In this document: positions 44,728-55,950 of the stretch, piece by piece | Layout: the number at the start of each line of letters is the position of its first letter | Numbering within the stretch: position 1 is the first letter of the stretch | From: Gigaspora margarita | Taxonomy: Eukaryota; Glomeromycota; Glomeromycetes; Diversisporales; Gigasporaceae | Direction: 5' to 3' | Length of the DNA stretch: 64,000 nucleotides | Assembly (NCBI GenBank): GCA_009809945.1 | Contig: WTPW01001119.1 | Location: 38,948 to 102,947, forward strand | Notes under the pieces: generated by a model | Database searches by the model: none | What the model saw: the letters and a program-made list of their open reading frames with translations, nothing else | What the model was told of the DNA's origin: nothing | Position numbers and translations under genes: made by a program

Positions 44728-45179
44728 CAGAACAAGTAATCGATGTTACTTCAACAGAAGAACCAGACCTTTCTAATGAACTTAATGAATTACTAAGACC
44801 TTTCGATGAAGACATAGAAGCTTTATTAAGCCCAGCTTCAACTGAAAAACCTAAGATTATTGCTAAATTATTTGAAGACTTGACTCAGACTCTTAATCTG
44901 CAGAAGACTGCTAGAACGAATCCTTTTCTTTGAGAAACTTGGACTACACAAGTTGATAAAATTCTTCAAGAATTACCCAAATTTAAACAATCTCAATGAG
45001 GACAAATACAGGCCATTGAAGCCCATTACTACTTAGGAACAATAATCGAGAAACAGACAGAATACTGAACACAAATTAGAGAACAGATTCGAAAGATTAA
45101 AGGTGAAAAGAAAACCCAAGCATTTGAAAAAGAACTCAAAGAATCAGAAAAATCTTTACGGTTTGTCCTAAAGACTTAA
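44728..45179 (+). pseudogene. Extra ORF between pol and the 3' LTR
   Basis: About 150 codons in one frame after a TAA near 44,725, ending at TAA 45,177-45,179, with exactly three internal stops, all TGA (44,931, 44,997, 45,066). It reads PEQVIDVTSTEEPDLSNELN, LLSPASTEKPKIIAKLFEDL, TWTTQVDKILQELPKF, and ends in a highly charged helical stretch rich in Lys/Glu/Gln (KKTQAFEKELKESEKS). No signal peptide or membrane segment is seen, so it is not envelope-like. It could be a detached Gag- or chaperone-like accessory protein. Function unknown. Confidence 0.55.
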
Positions 45180-45288
45180 TGCATCAAACCAAACACCTTT
45201 TCATGACTCAAATAATCAAGTTAAAGGATGAAAACTATATCCTCTTAATAGAAGAACTAGAGAAGAAATTTATGAAGTAAATTTTCTT

Positions 45289-45301
45289 AAGGGGACAGAA
45301 A
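45289..45301 (+). promoter_or_regulatory. Polypurine tract (plus-strand primer)
   Basis: AAGGGGACAGAAA directly abuts the 3' LTR (TGTTATAG). It is purine-rich apart from one C, and its position is as expected. Confidence 0.8.
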
Positions 45302-45945
45302 TGTTATAGAACGAGTAGTTAATGTTATTAGAATATTTATTATTATTTTTATTTTATTATTATTATTATCTTTAGTATTTCATATATTGTTATTATTATT
45401 TGGGAAGTTAGACATTTAGAATAGTTCATATCGCTTATAATGCTTATAATGCTTATAACGCTTATACCGCTTATAACGCTTATACCGCTTATAATGCTTA
45501 TACTGCTTATAACGCTTATATCGCTTATACCGCTTATAACGTTTATATCGCTTATAATGCTTATGTCGCTCATGATGATTGTAACGTTTATTATTATAAA
45601 TCAACGCTTATAATGCTTATTCTAAAATGTATTTAAAGACATAGAATTTCCCTTAGTCAAATTAGATTCAGACACCCACTTCTCTTTATATTTATTAAAT
45701 ATCTTGTAAAAGGGATTTCTTAGAGATAGAAGCCTAGGAATAGCTCTCTTGCTTATTATTATTAAATAAAAAAACTATTGTTAATTCTAAATACTGTCAC
45801 GAACCGCTTACAGAGAAGAGTATAATTTCTTACAGACTAAGGAATTATACCTGCCTCTTGGACACTGCTATAAACCGCTAAAGGATTCCTGTAGCCGTGT
45901 TGTTGTTATAGTAAGGAATATAAGAAGGCCTCCCTACTATAACAA
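45302..45945 (+). repeat. 3' LTR
   Basis: 644 bp, colinear with the 5' LTR. It carries a shorter version of the 9-bp CGCTTATAN minisatellite (45,426-45,580) and ends CTACTATAACA. Followed by the right ATGT target repeat. Confidence 0.92.
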
Positions 45946-46016
45946 TGTATATATTTGACATCAATAAAAGAGATACATATTGAAAAGTTTTTTTTTGATT
46001 TTACTTAAGGAAAATA

Positions 46017-46157
46017 CTGTATGTTTTCGAAAATAAGCTACCTTTTTTTGCCAATTTTTAATACAAAAAATCTGGGGATAGCTTATTTTTGGGTTATTTA
46101 CTATTTTAATTAATTTAATGCACAACAAAGGGTAGCTTATTTTTGGATACAAAACTC
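46017..46157. mobile_element. Short AAGCTACC-family TA-target element
   Basis: TA at 46,015-46,016 precedes CTGTATGTTTTCGAAAATAA. GGGTAGCTTATTTTTGGATA lies at the right, with a decayed terminus, so the right limit is approximate. Confidence 0.55.
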
Positions 46158-46203
46158 TAAAAAGTAAAATTAATAATAATATATAAACAAATATGTTGTA
46201 TTA

Positions 46204-46804
46204 CCATATGTTTCTGAAAATAAATTGTCCAATTTTGAAAATAATTGTCCGATTTTGAACACAAAAAATCGGGGCAGCTTATTTTAGTCAATCAATTATA
46301 ATCGCTACATAGTAAAGTTATAATTTACTATGTAAATCGATTATGGTCGCTTAAGTAAACTTATTTTAAAGATCAAAATATATATATCCTGAAATTTTTA
46401 TATAAATCAGAGAACTTTTTATTATTTGGCTTTTAATTTTTACGCTCAACGAATATGTTTTTTAAAAAAAATTAGAAATTTTTGTTGAATGTAAAAATTA
46501 AAAGTCAAATAATAAAAAGTTATTCGATTTTTATGAAAATTTTAGGATATACGTATTTTGATTTTGCAAATAAGTTTACTTAAGCGCTCTTAATCGATTT
46601 ACATAGTAAAATTATGACTTTACTATATAGGAGTATAATCAATTGTGAGAGTAGCTTATTTTCAAAACTAAAAATTTTGTTAATTATCTTTTGGTATGAC
46701 AAAGGGGATAGCTTATTTTCAGGTCAAAGGCGTTTTTACATTTTTGGATCAAAACAGGGAGGGTAGCTTATTTTTGGATATAGCTTATTTTCGGAAACAT
46801 ACAG
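46204..46804. mobile_element. AAGCTACC-family TA-target element, 601 bp
   Basis: CCATATGTTTCTGAAAATAA left and, inverted, CTGTATGTTTCCGAAAATAA right. TA at 46,202-46,203 and 46,805-46,806. The interior is palindromic (GCTACATAGTAAAGTTATAA against TTATGACTTTACTATATAGG), with several TAGCTTATTTT motifs near the right end. Confidence 0.85.
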
Positions 46805-46806
46805 TA

Positions 46807-47815
46807 AGGAAGTATTTAGTATAGTGCTAAAGAAAAATTTATTCAAGTAAATTAAAAACTTATTGTGGCATATATATTTCCCTATAGTATATACTAATCA
46901 TTGCAATACTTAAGCAAACAATATTGATATTGTTCTAGAATTAATTTAGAAACAGATATATAAAGTTGATACTGAATTATACACAATAAATAAATATTGC
47001 TATTATTATTAATTTTACTAGTTTTGTATATTATGCATATTATTTTTATATATTATATATGACAAACTATTTTTGTACAATAAGTAACTATACGATTTTC
47101 TATTTTGATATTATTAATTAAGTGTACATCAAAGGTTAAGTTAAGTTGTTATTAAAAAAATAAGATTTGTATAACTGTACGATAACATTTTAAAAAATTT
47201 AGTCTAAGTATACTACAAACATTTTATGCATATATTCAGGGGTCTTAATATAATCCAAAATATAATCGTTATCCTTTTATTTCAACAGGATATAATACTA
47301 GTTATTAGATTTTATTTAAGGTTACACCCTTTTGAATAAAAAGTTATTCAGATATGACTACTACATAAAACCAAAACAATTAAAATAACTATTTTTCATT
47401 GGTTAGGGTTAGGGTGGGTAAAGATTGTGTTTATGAGTTTGGAGAAGGTTTATAGTAAAATTTTGCAAGAAATTTTTTTTGTTAGAATCCAAAAGTAATT
47501 TCATATATTTAATTTTAAGTTATAGCTGATTTTTGACAAAACAAATATTTGTTTTGAATTCTGATTATGTAATGTTGCATAATCTTGAAATTTGATTAGG
47601 AGAGCAATATATTAGGCGTATCGTATAAGGTGATGAATTAATTTACTTTTATATTTTATACATTTTATACAAATTTAAATTTCATGATTATTAGATTAAA
47701 CTTTAGATTAAATTTATATATATTAAAACTTCTTTTAAAGCTCATATAATAAAAACCGACTCTAACACTAATCTTTAGGCCTTATAGCTATTTTTGGTTT
47801 TATAATTATTAGTTA
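46807..47815. other. No gene seen
   Basis: AT-rich DNA without a supported frame or delimited element. GGTTAGGGTTAGGG near 47,400 is an isolated telomere-like hexamer pair, too short to interpret. Confidence 0.4.
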
Positions 47816-48184
47816 CTATAGATTCCTGAAAATAAGCTATTCCGAAAATAAGCTACTTCCTCAAATTTGAACCAAAAACCTAAAAATTTCTAATACCCAA
47901 AAATAAGCTACCTTATGTTTTCAATCCAAAAACAATAGTAATTTTTTTATTCCAAAAATAAGCTATCTCTCAAATCTATGCATATACCAGTAATCATACA
48001 ATCTAATATTGCTATTTCATTAGTAAATAAACAAGTTTCTAGTAACTTACGGTATATCAGAAAAATAACAAGCGTTACTGAGAAACTTGTTTTTTTAATC
48101 ATAATATTATAGACAATGCTATTATTTTCTAACTAGGAATTTATATATGTATGTACATATCTGCACATATATACATTTTTTCTA

Positions 48185-48670
48185 CGCTAACCAATATTGT
48201 GACCTAAAAAAAATTAAAATAAATAATTAAATATATATTTAAATAAATCGAAAAAGAATAAATTATTAAATAAAATAAAATAAAAAACAAACAAAATACA
48301 TATCGAAAAGAAAAAATTATTATAAAAAATAAATAAATAAGTTAAATAAAAAAAAATAATTAAAATAATAATTAAAAAAATAAATTAAATTAAAATAAAA
48401 TTTGAATTAAAAAAAACGTTTAAAATAATTATTAAAAAAAATAAATTAAATTAAATTAAAAATTTGAATATAATAAATTAAAAAAAAGAACCGTTTATAA
48501 AAATAAATAAAGTAAAAAAAAAAAAGTAAAATAAAAAAAAAAAAGCATAAAAAAAATTTAAAAAAAAAAGAATAAAAAAATATAAAAAAAAATTTAAAAA
48601 AGAAAATAAAAAAAAAACAAAAAAAAATTTAAAATAAAATGAATAAAAAAAAAAACAAAAAAATAAAATG
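48185..48670 (+). repeat. Strand-asymmetric A-rich tract
   Basis: About 480 bp of A with some T and almost no C or G. In composition it is the mirror image of the T-rich tract at 1574-2140. Confidence 0.8.
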
Positions 48671-48691
48671 AATTAAAGAAGGCAATATGTA

Positions 48692-48954
48692 CATATGGGC
48701 CAGGTGCTGGAAAAAGGACCGAAAATGACAAAATAAAAGATCTTCTGAAAATCAATTTTTGTATTGTAAATCTTATAATAGATAATAAGAAAATACAAAC
48801 TTTAAAAAGCTATTCTGTAAAATTTATTAATACAACTACCTTTGTGTTTTAAGTAAAAAAAGATTCTAATCTTATTCTAAATTGATTTATATAAAAAAAT
48901 CTATTTTAAAAAAATTGTTATTTTTGGTCCTTTTTCAAGCACCTAGCCCATATG
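48692..48954. mobile_element. CATATGGG-family TA-target MITE
   Basis: CATATGGGCCAGGTGCTGGA and, inverted, CATATGGGCTAGGTGCTTGA, continuing AAAAGGACC on both arms. TA at 48,690-48,691 and 48,955-48,956. Same termini as the foldback at 3993-4451. Confidence 0.8.
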
Positions 48955-49223
48955 TACGAATGTATGTATGTATATACTGGTGATCTACAAGTGCCTAATG
49001 GCACTTGTAGTGATATATGTACGTACACATATACCTATTTCCAAATTAATAAGGTATGTATGAGAATTTTTTTAAAATTTTTTTTTAAATTATCTGATAA
49101 TAAGCTACCCCTATCGATTGTGCATAAATCCTTTAAAACCTGTATATCTCGACAATAAGCTACCCAGTTTTTTTACTTAAAATCATCCAAAAATAGGTAG
49201 CTTATTTTTGTGAATCTATGGTA

Positions 49224-50180
49224 CTAGTAGTTAAGTATTTCCTTATATTTATACTATAGTAATTATACAAAAAAAAGTAAATACTGAATAAGTATCACTT
49301 AATTTTTATGCAGACAAATTTGCTTGTATAAATTTTAAAATTTTAAATTTTTTAAATAAAACTTTAAATATTAATTTTAGCTATATATTTCTAAGTAAAA
49401 AATATAATATTTGTTCTGTTTTATCAACTTTATTATAAAAATTTTTTAAAATTATTAAAAAACTTTGGTGTAAATAAAAGTTTAAAATTTTTGTTTTGGA
49501 ACTTTTACTATAGAATTTTTTCTTTAAATTTTCTTAAATTTTATATGTTTCTGTCTATAAAAAAATTTTTACTTCTAATACAAATCTTAATTTTTACAAG
49601 TAAATTACTTACAATACAATAATAAAAGTTGTAATCCTTTATATAAACTACAATATTGTATTAGAAACTATATTTTTAAACCCAATATTTAAAGAATTCT
49701 CCAAAATATTGTAAATTATTTTTTTGGTTAAAAAATTTCTTTAAATTCAATATTTTTAGCTAATAAGCAATATAAACTTTTTGTCTTATAATATAAAATT
49801 AAATGATTCAAAAATATAATTCTTGTTTTTAAATATTATTATACCAAATTTTATTTAAATATTTTAAATGATTAAAAAAGTAGATCAGAGATATATTTAT
49901 AGTAATAATATAGACAAATTTGCCTGCAAACCTTTACAAACTAAGAGATAGGATTGTATTTACATAAATAAAAAATATAGAAATATTAAAGTTTTTTAAG
50001 TAGCAAAAAAATTTAATAATAAATGGCTTAAGTGGTAATTCACAGTTAAGGGTCAAAATTTTATAGTACAAATTGGCACAGTTTTACTAATTGCTTTATA
50101 TAGAAGTGGAATGCCATATATTTCTGATAATAATAAAAAACCCTATAGTAAACAATCAATAAATACTCATTTAATAGAAT
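49224..50180. other. AT-rich region, no gene
   Basis: No supported frame. Sequence is AT-rich with no element ends that I could define. Confidence 0.4.
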
Positions 50181-51700
50181 CTCAATTTTTATGAAAAAAT
50201 ATTGAAAATTCATGAAGATATTAACATTTTTGTAAATTCAGATACATACGTTTTTGCAAGTTTTCTTCTAACTTCAAATGCTTTCAAAAGCACTTTCTAA
50301 AAATAAAACCTCCAAAACGTAACTAAGTAAGTTGATAGAATAGGTATTTGAGAGTCTTTAATTAAAATTTATCAAAAACAGATTAATATTGATGAAGTTA
50401 TGATAATTTTTCAATTTGCTTCCAGATTCGAAATTTTCTAAAATTTTCAATTTTGATGAAAACAGAAAAATCACTGTCACAGGCTAAATTTTCACAAGTT
50501 CAAATAAAACAAGTTACTGTGCACTAATAAAATCAATAGAGTATAGATTAAAATTTTTCATAGCACAGCTTTTTTATAATATATTTTTTGAAAATAGAAG
50601 AATCTTTCATCAAAGATATCTCTATGAGTTCTTGACCAAATTCAATGAAAATTTTTTTATTTGAATTCTATATATTTGTAGAATTCAAAAAAAAAATTTT
50701 TAATTGAATTTGGTCAAGAACTTGTAGAGATATCTTTGATGTAAGATTTTTTCTAAATATATATCATGTGCCAAAATTAAGAGAAATTTGAATTTAGTTG
50801 CAAATGAAAAATCTAAATATCTTCGTTAATATTAATCCGTTTTTGATGAAATTTAACTGAAGACTCTCGAATACCTATTATATTAACTTAGTCACGTTTT
50901 GGAGATTTCATTTTGAGAAAGTGCTTTCAGAAGTATTTGAATATAGGGAAAACTTGCAAAAACGTATGCATCTAAATTTACAAAAATGTTAATATCTTCA
51001 TGAGTTTTCAAAATTTTTTTATAAAAATTGAGATTCTATTAGTCAATTATATGCTCTAAAAGTTTACTTAGTGTGCAGTAACTTATTTCATTTGAACTTG
51101 TGAAAATCTAGCCTGTGATGGTGATTTTTCTGTTTTCATCAAAATTGAAAATTTTAGAAAATCTTGAATCTGGAAGCAAATTGAAAAAAAATTATCATAA
51201 CTTCGTCAATATTAATCTGTTTTTGATAAAATTTTAATTAAAGACTCTCGAATACTATTCTATCAATTTACTTGGTTACGTTTTGAAGGTTTCATTTTGA
51301 GAAAGTGCTTTTAGAAGCATTTGAAGTTAGGAAAAAACTTGCAAAAACGTATGCGTCCAAATTTACAAAAATGTTAATATCTTTACGAGTTTTCAATATT
51401 ATTTTATAAAATTTGAGATTCTATTAGTCTAAGATATGCGCTACAAGTTTTGTTATTAAAGTTTTTTTAGTTAGCATAGTAAAATTTCTTGTAAATCATC
51501 GTCGTATTGGGTTATTTTGAAAAAGCAAAAAAACATATTACAAAGAAGCTATATTAAAATTGTTTACAGGAACTTTCATCAAAGATATCTCCACGAGTTC
51601 TTGACCAAATTTGATGAAAATTTTTTTATTTTAATTCTACGAAACTATAGAATTCAAATAAAAAAAATTTTATTAAATTTGATCAAGAACTCATAGAGAT
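50181..51700. repeat. Complex foldback array: one forward and two inverted units plus two palindromes
   Basis: A unit of about 330 bp at 50,205-50,530 (CATGAAGATATTAACATTTT … CACAAGTTCAAATAAAACAA) recurs inverted, in part, at 50,770-51,030 and again at 51,070-51,430. Two further palindromes around GATATCTC.ACGAGTTCTTG / CAAGAACT lie at 50,600-50,745 and 51,575-51,690. It would form extensive secondary structure. No protein frame. Probably a foldback transposon duplicated internally. Confidence 0.65.
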
Positions 51701-51896
51701 AATATTAAAGTTTTAAAAAGTTAAAATATTTATATACCATAGTGTGAATAGAGTTGAAAAAAATTTTTTAAAAAAAATTTTTTCTAACTTTAACCCATTT
51801 TTCACTTAGTAAAAGGTCCAAGAAAGCGTGTTTTGACTTTATTTACAAGTAAACTTTCATGCTGAACAACTTTGCTTAAGAGCCCAAAGTAGGTTA

Positions 51897-52062
51897 GGGG
51901 CATGCCATTTATTATATAATTTTTACCATGGATACATGGTCAGAAGTGGTTATCACGTCTATATATTATCATAAGCAATCTAAAATAGATAAAGTGATCA
52001 CACTATACATGGATAAAAGTGGCTACTAAGTAAAAAATATTACGTAATAAATGGCATGCCCC
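51897..52062. mobile_element. TTA-target (Harbinger-like) MITE
   Basis: GGGGCATGCCATTTATTATA and, inverted, GGGGCATGCCATTTATTACG. TTA flanks at 51,894-51,896 and 52,063-52,065. 166 bp. Confidence 0.75.
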
Positions 52063-52583
52063 TTACCTAATAATAAAAAAAGGTTTTATATTGAAACCCC
52101 AAAAATTTTAACTTTAGTACATAGATAACCCATTTTTCTTACAAGGTAACCTAGTTCTGCCGATTAAGTAAAGTTGTTCAGAGCATGTTTTTACATATGA
52201 TTCTCATCTTAAAATTAGAAAATATTTGTTTTTGACAAAGTTATATTTTCGTTTTGTACAAAATTAGTGAAATTTTAATTCGATTTTTGTAATACCTTTT
52301 TTCTTCCCTTTGTTCTATATTTCTGAAAAATTTGATTTTAAGTTGATATATAGACTTTGGAACATCATTTCTTCAAAGTTTATAGTAATTTTATATGTAT
52401 TTTTTATAATTTTATATATAAAAAATTTATAAACCAATTGTTAATTGATTATTACCTGTTATTTCTAAAAATGTAAGTATGATCTGCAATTTGCATCTGG
52501 GACAAAAATGGCAGCCCAGATTGAAATTGACATCTGGGCCACCCCAATTGACAACTGGGACAAATTTGCATCTGGGTTACAAT

Positions 52584-53290
52584 ATATATACTGGTATTTA
52601 ACTTTTATATTGCCATAAATCCACCAAATAATCGTGGCAAAACAGATATATAATTATAATATAAAAGATCGATATCAGAATGTTAAAATATACCCATTAG
52701 TTAACTGATATTCACCCTTGTATATACTGGTATTCAACTTTTATGTTGCCATAGATTCACCAAATAATCATGACAAAACAGATATATAATTATATTATAA
52801 AGATCGATATCAGGATATTAAAGTACCCTTTAGTTAACTGATATTCACCCTTGTATATACCGGTATTCAACTTTTATGTTGCCATAGATNNGCCAAATAC
52901 TTGTNGCTAAACAGATATATAATTATAATATAAAAGATCGATATTGGGATGTTAAAATATACCTTTTAGTTAACTGATATTTATCTTTTATGTTGTACTG
53001 GTATTCATCTTTTATGTTGCCGTAGATCTGCCAAATAATCGTGACAAAACAGATATGTAATTATATTATAAAAGATTGATATCAGGATATTAAAGTATAC
53101 CCTTTAGTTAGCTGATATTTATACCTGATTATACCAATATTCATCTTTTATCTCTATATAAAAGATCGATATCAGGATGTTAATATATAACCTTTAGTTA
53201 ACCGATATTTATCTTTTATGTTGTACCAGTATTTATTTTTTATGTTGCTGTAGATCCGCCAAATAATCGTGGCAAAACAGATTATAAACA
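52584..53290. repeat. Satellite-like tandem array, about six units
   Basis: Unit of about 135-150 bp: TATACTGGTATTCAACTTTT, ATGTTGCCATAGATYCRCCA, AATAATCGTGGCAAAACAGA, AAAGATCGATATCAGGATAT, TAGTTAACTGATATTCACCC. Units start near 52,584, 52,721, 52,854, 52,992, 53,140 and 53,219; the last two are shortened. A few N bases lie in unit 3. Just upstream (52,490-52,575) a short TTTGCATCTGGG motif is repeated. Confidence 0.8.
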
Positions 53291-53293
53291 GAT

Positions 53294-53348
53294 ACATAAA
53301 GAATAGATATTGGGATACTAAAGGTATCCCGATATCTATCCTTTATGT
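53294..53348. repeat. Near-perfect hairpin
   Basis: ACATAAAGAATAGATATTGG with GATAC pairs with GTATCCCGATATCTATCC and TTTATGT around a loop of about 5 bases. It sits at the end of the satellite array. Confidence 0.75.
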
Positions 53349-54283
53349 ATTTTTTGAACCTGTGAAATCTTAAGGAATATCCACTATTCTGAACTAACCA
53401 ATATCTAACATATAACCAGTTTATGACCAGTTATATTTTATACATATAAAAACAATAGTCAAGAAGAATTTAACATGTAGTGATATGTAAGTACCACTTA
53501 TCTAAAATGATTTTTGTTCTACTATAGCCATGAAGTTTAATTATTAATATAAGATCCTTGCATTATAGCTCTGGAGTCCGTTAAACTTGTTAAAAAGTGC
53601 TAGTATACTACTTTTAGCTATTAAGTCACTGGGCAATTGGAAACGGTTTTTATCTTTCTGCTATCTCTTCTATTACAGGTTTATTAAGTATTACGTATCA
53701 GCCAAATCAAGAAAATTTACATTGTTTTATTTCGAATTACCAAATTAATAAAAGAAAAAAGTACAAATAAGGATATGCATCATAATATAAATAATAGCTT
53801 TTTTTTGGCGCGGCTACTTATATATAATGACATGGCATTACTTGGAAAAATAGGTTTATTAAAAAAATCAATTCTTAATTCGATATAATTCTAATTAACA
53901 CACATATACTATAGATGCAGACTTATGATATCACTTAGTTATGTCCTATATAAAAATCAGTTTATAAAACAAAGCACAATTGAGATGTAACTAGTGACGT
54001 AAATAAGTCTGCATCAGGTGCTGTTTCATGAAAATACAGTAAAATTACCTGCATATATAATATCATAAAAACTATTGACTACAAGACAACCTATAAAAGC
54101 TAAATAATAAATTTGAATATGTGATCTCTTGTAAGGACATCTTATTGATTCGTTAATGTGCTTCTCAAAATTCTGGTTTAATCGGGAATGAAATTATAAT
54201 ATAAAGAATTTTACTTTCATAAGATTAATTTACTCCGGAGTTGTCTACATAAGATCCATCAATAGACCGAAAGCGCGAAGCAT
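53349..54283. other. No gene seen
   Basis: AT-rich intergenic DNA; no frame, repeat or element ends that I can support. Confidence 0.4.
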
Positions 54284-54553
54284 GTGACCGAAATTTCCGA
54301 GACATTATGTCCCAGAAAACTTACCTCTGATAACAAATCTAGCATTGATGAGGCCTCACATCATCTAACTCAGTTATGCGATAAAGCTTTTGATGCTGAA
54401 GATAAAGCAAATCGAGCTAAACAGGAAAGTTTATGCTGGTGCCTCTATGCGAAGAATTTCATAATTCGGCTCAATGGAATTATTATCGTGATGGAAGATA
54501 TGAGAGAAAGTCTCCCAATGACAAGTCCAATCATCTCTCCGGTATATGCTTAG
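54284..54553 (+). CDS. Hypothetical protein or gene remnant, 89 codons
   Basis: The frame reads SSIDEASHHLTQLCDKAFDA, EDKANRAKQESLCWCLYAKN, FIIRLNGIIIVMEDMRE, and ends SPIISPVYA. The first two-thirds looks like a real amphipathic helical protein with balanced composition and unlike flanking DNA; the last part is less protein-like and may be out of frame. No splice-supported extension was found. I have an impression of small Rhizophagus hypothetical proteins with EASHxLxxLCDKA-type openings, but cannot verify it. Function unknown. It may be an exon or a pseudogene fragment. Confidence 0.4.
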   Translation: MTEISETLCPRKLTSDNKSSIDEASHHLTQLCDKAFDAEDKANRAKQESLCWCLYAKNFIIRLNGIIIVMEDMRESLPMTSPIISPVYA

Positions 54554-55190
54554 GAAATTACGGATAATATTATCTAGTCAAAGCATTTGTAACAAATTTT
54601 TTCTAATAAATACCTTTGTGATTATTCTACAGTGTCTTCATGAGCAGGTAAAAAAATCATGATTATAAAGCTTCTAATGTTTTTACATGATATGATATAG
54701 CGATAATTCTTTTTTTATTCCAAATATCATATGTTTATCTGATTTCGCATACATAATCAGTTTTTGCATGTGTATTTCGAGAATTTGGTAAAGTCAGTAG
54801 GATAATAGCACGACGTGTCATGACCCTCTTTATTTCATAAAAATCACGCAATAATAAAAAATTGGGAGCCAAGCGGGTCCCCCTTTATTATTATAAAAAA
54901 TTATATTGCCGGGACGACAACATAATATACATATGTGAATAATATTTTGATCAGGATTATTACTGTAAAGAGTATAAAGATTAGTATAAGGTTGTATAAT
55001 TACGTATCTACTTTGAGTGGGGGAAAATCTAAGAAACCGGCTAAGTGTACTAGTTGCACCAGATGGTAATGCGGACAAACGAGCTTGAACTTGAGTTTCT
55101 AATGATTTAACAGTATTTCTATTAAAAACTTTGATATTAAAAAAATGATATGGTAAGCAGAATGTGATAAGACAATTAAGATAAATTATT
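54554..55190. other. No gene seen
   Basis: The minus-strand frame at 54,830-55,078 has no recognisable features and no supporting context, so I leave it uncalled. Confidence 0.4.
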
Positions 55191-55196
55191 CATTAG

Positions 55197-55298
55197 TCAT
55201 AGGGTTGGGTTCGTTAGTCTTGGGGGTGGTGGTATCGTTGGTCTTGGTGGTGGTGTATCGTTGGTATTGGTGGTGATGGTATCATTAGTACTGCTCAT
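55197..55298 (-). CDS. Possible first exon or small ORF, Thr/Pro-rich repeat
   Basis: ATG at 55,298 on the minus strand opens 33 codons: MSSTNDTITTNTNDTPPPRP, then TIPPPPRLTNPTL, stop TGA. The DNA is a degenerate microsatellite of ACCACCAAGACCAACGATAC type, so it may be a simple repeat only. It could also be exon 1 of a spliced gene. No partner exon found. Confidence 0.2.
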   Translation of the reverse strand: MSSTNDTITTNTNDTPPPRPTIPPPPRLTNPTL

Positions 55299-55582
55299 TT
55301 TTCGTTCCTAAGAACAAAAAATCATAGTAAATAAAAATTCATTTTTATAGTCCTCGTTAAATGAAATAACAAATTACTTTACAATAAATTACGGGCAAGT
55401 AAATCAAGTAAAAATATATATGAGCAAAAAATAACGTTATTGTTAACTTATCTTGTAAGTTATTTTTATACTTCACGTTCGTTAGATCTGAGAACCTGGC
55501 AAAAGAAAAATACACGATTAGTAATTACGTTACACAAACCAAACGCCAGTTTTTTTCTCCATAAAGCAACACCGCTCAAGTC

Positions 55583-55950
55583 CAGGGACGATGATTTTCT
55601 GTGATTCACAGAAAACAGAAAACAGCAGAATTTCTCTTAATCACAGCCAATACCCTTAGTCAGCACAGAATATCACAGAATTCCAAAAAATGTGCAGAAT
55701 ATCACAGAATTCATAATATATCGCGCAAAGGTACGTAAATTACGAGCGTGTTCACCGGTGAATTACGGAATTATTTGTTTTGGAAAAATTTATAATCGCA
55801 GAAATTACAATATAGTACCACAGAATTGCAAAGAAATTATAAATGTTACCACAGAATTAGACAAAAAAAATTTTATCAAATTAATCACAGAATTTGTCTT
55901 AACCACGCGCAGAATTTAATCTTAACCACCGCAGAAAATCATCGTCCCTG
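55583..55950. mobile_element. hAT-type MITE with internal ACAGAAT repeats
   Basis: CAGGGACGATGATTTTCTGT and, inverted, CAGGGACGATGATTTTCTGC are 19-bp matching TIRs. The interior is a run of degenerate CACAGAATT/ATCACAGAAT motifs. Flanking 8-mers (CTCAAGTC and CGTTGAAC) do not match, so the TSD is lost or it is a rearranged copy. Confidence 0.75.

Larger units (their letters stand above)
35820..45945 (+). mobile_element. Ty3/gypsy-type LTR retrotransposon, complete but decayed
   Basis: A 10,126-bp element bounded by LTRs starting TGTTATAG and ending (C)TATAACA (the 5' copy ends CTGTAACA). It has a 4-bp ATGT duplication at 35,816-35,819 and 45,946-45,949. Internal order is primer-binding site, gag, protease, zinc knuckles, RT, RNase H, integrase, extra ORF, polypurine tract. 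RT before integrase places it in the Ty3/gypsy order. Frames are broken by several frameshifts, by about 25 in-frame stops (roughly 15 TGA, 7 TAG, 3 TAA by my reading) and by two DNA transposons. LTRs differ by scattered substitutions and array length, so the insertion is not recent. It is not expected to be autonomous. Confidence 0.93.
47816..49221. mobile_element. AAGCTA-family TA-target element, divergent subfamily
   Basis: CTATAGATTCCTGAAAATAA left and, inverted, CCATAGATTCACAAAAATAA right. TA flanks at 47,814-47,815 and 49,222-49,223. It keeps the AAGCTACC subterminal motifs but the terminal hexamer differs (TAGATTC instead of TATRTTT). It includes the A-rich tract and a nested CATATGGG element. 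Confidence 0.75.

Noticed and set aside
36793..45179. Host nuclear code with UGA as Trp
   Set aside because: SEC62 and the TrhO-like gene use TGG at every Trp, so there is no host-gene support; the TGA excess is reported only as a property of the mobile and broken genes.
47400..47416. Telomere-like GGTTAGGGTTAGGG
   Set aside because: Only about two hexamers in the middle of transposon-rich DNA; too short to call an interstitial telomere.
52584..53290. CRISPR-like array
   Set aside because: Units of about 140 bp are contiguous without unique spacers and the genome is eukaryotic; it is a satellite-type tandem repeat.
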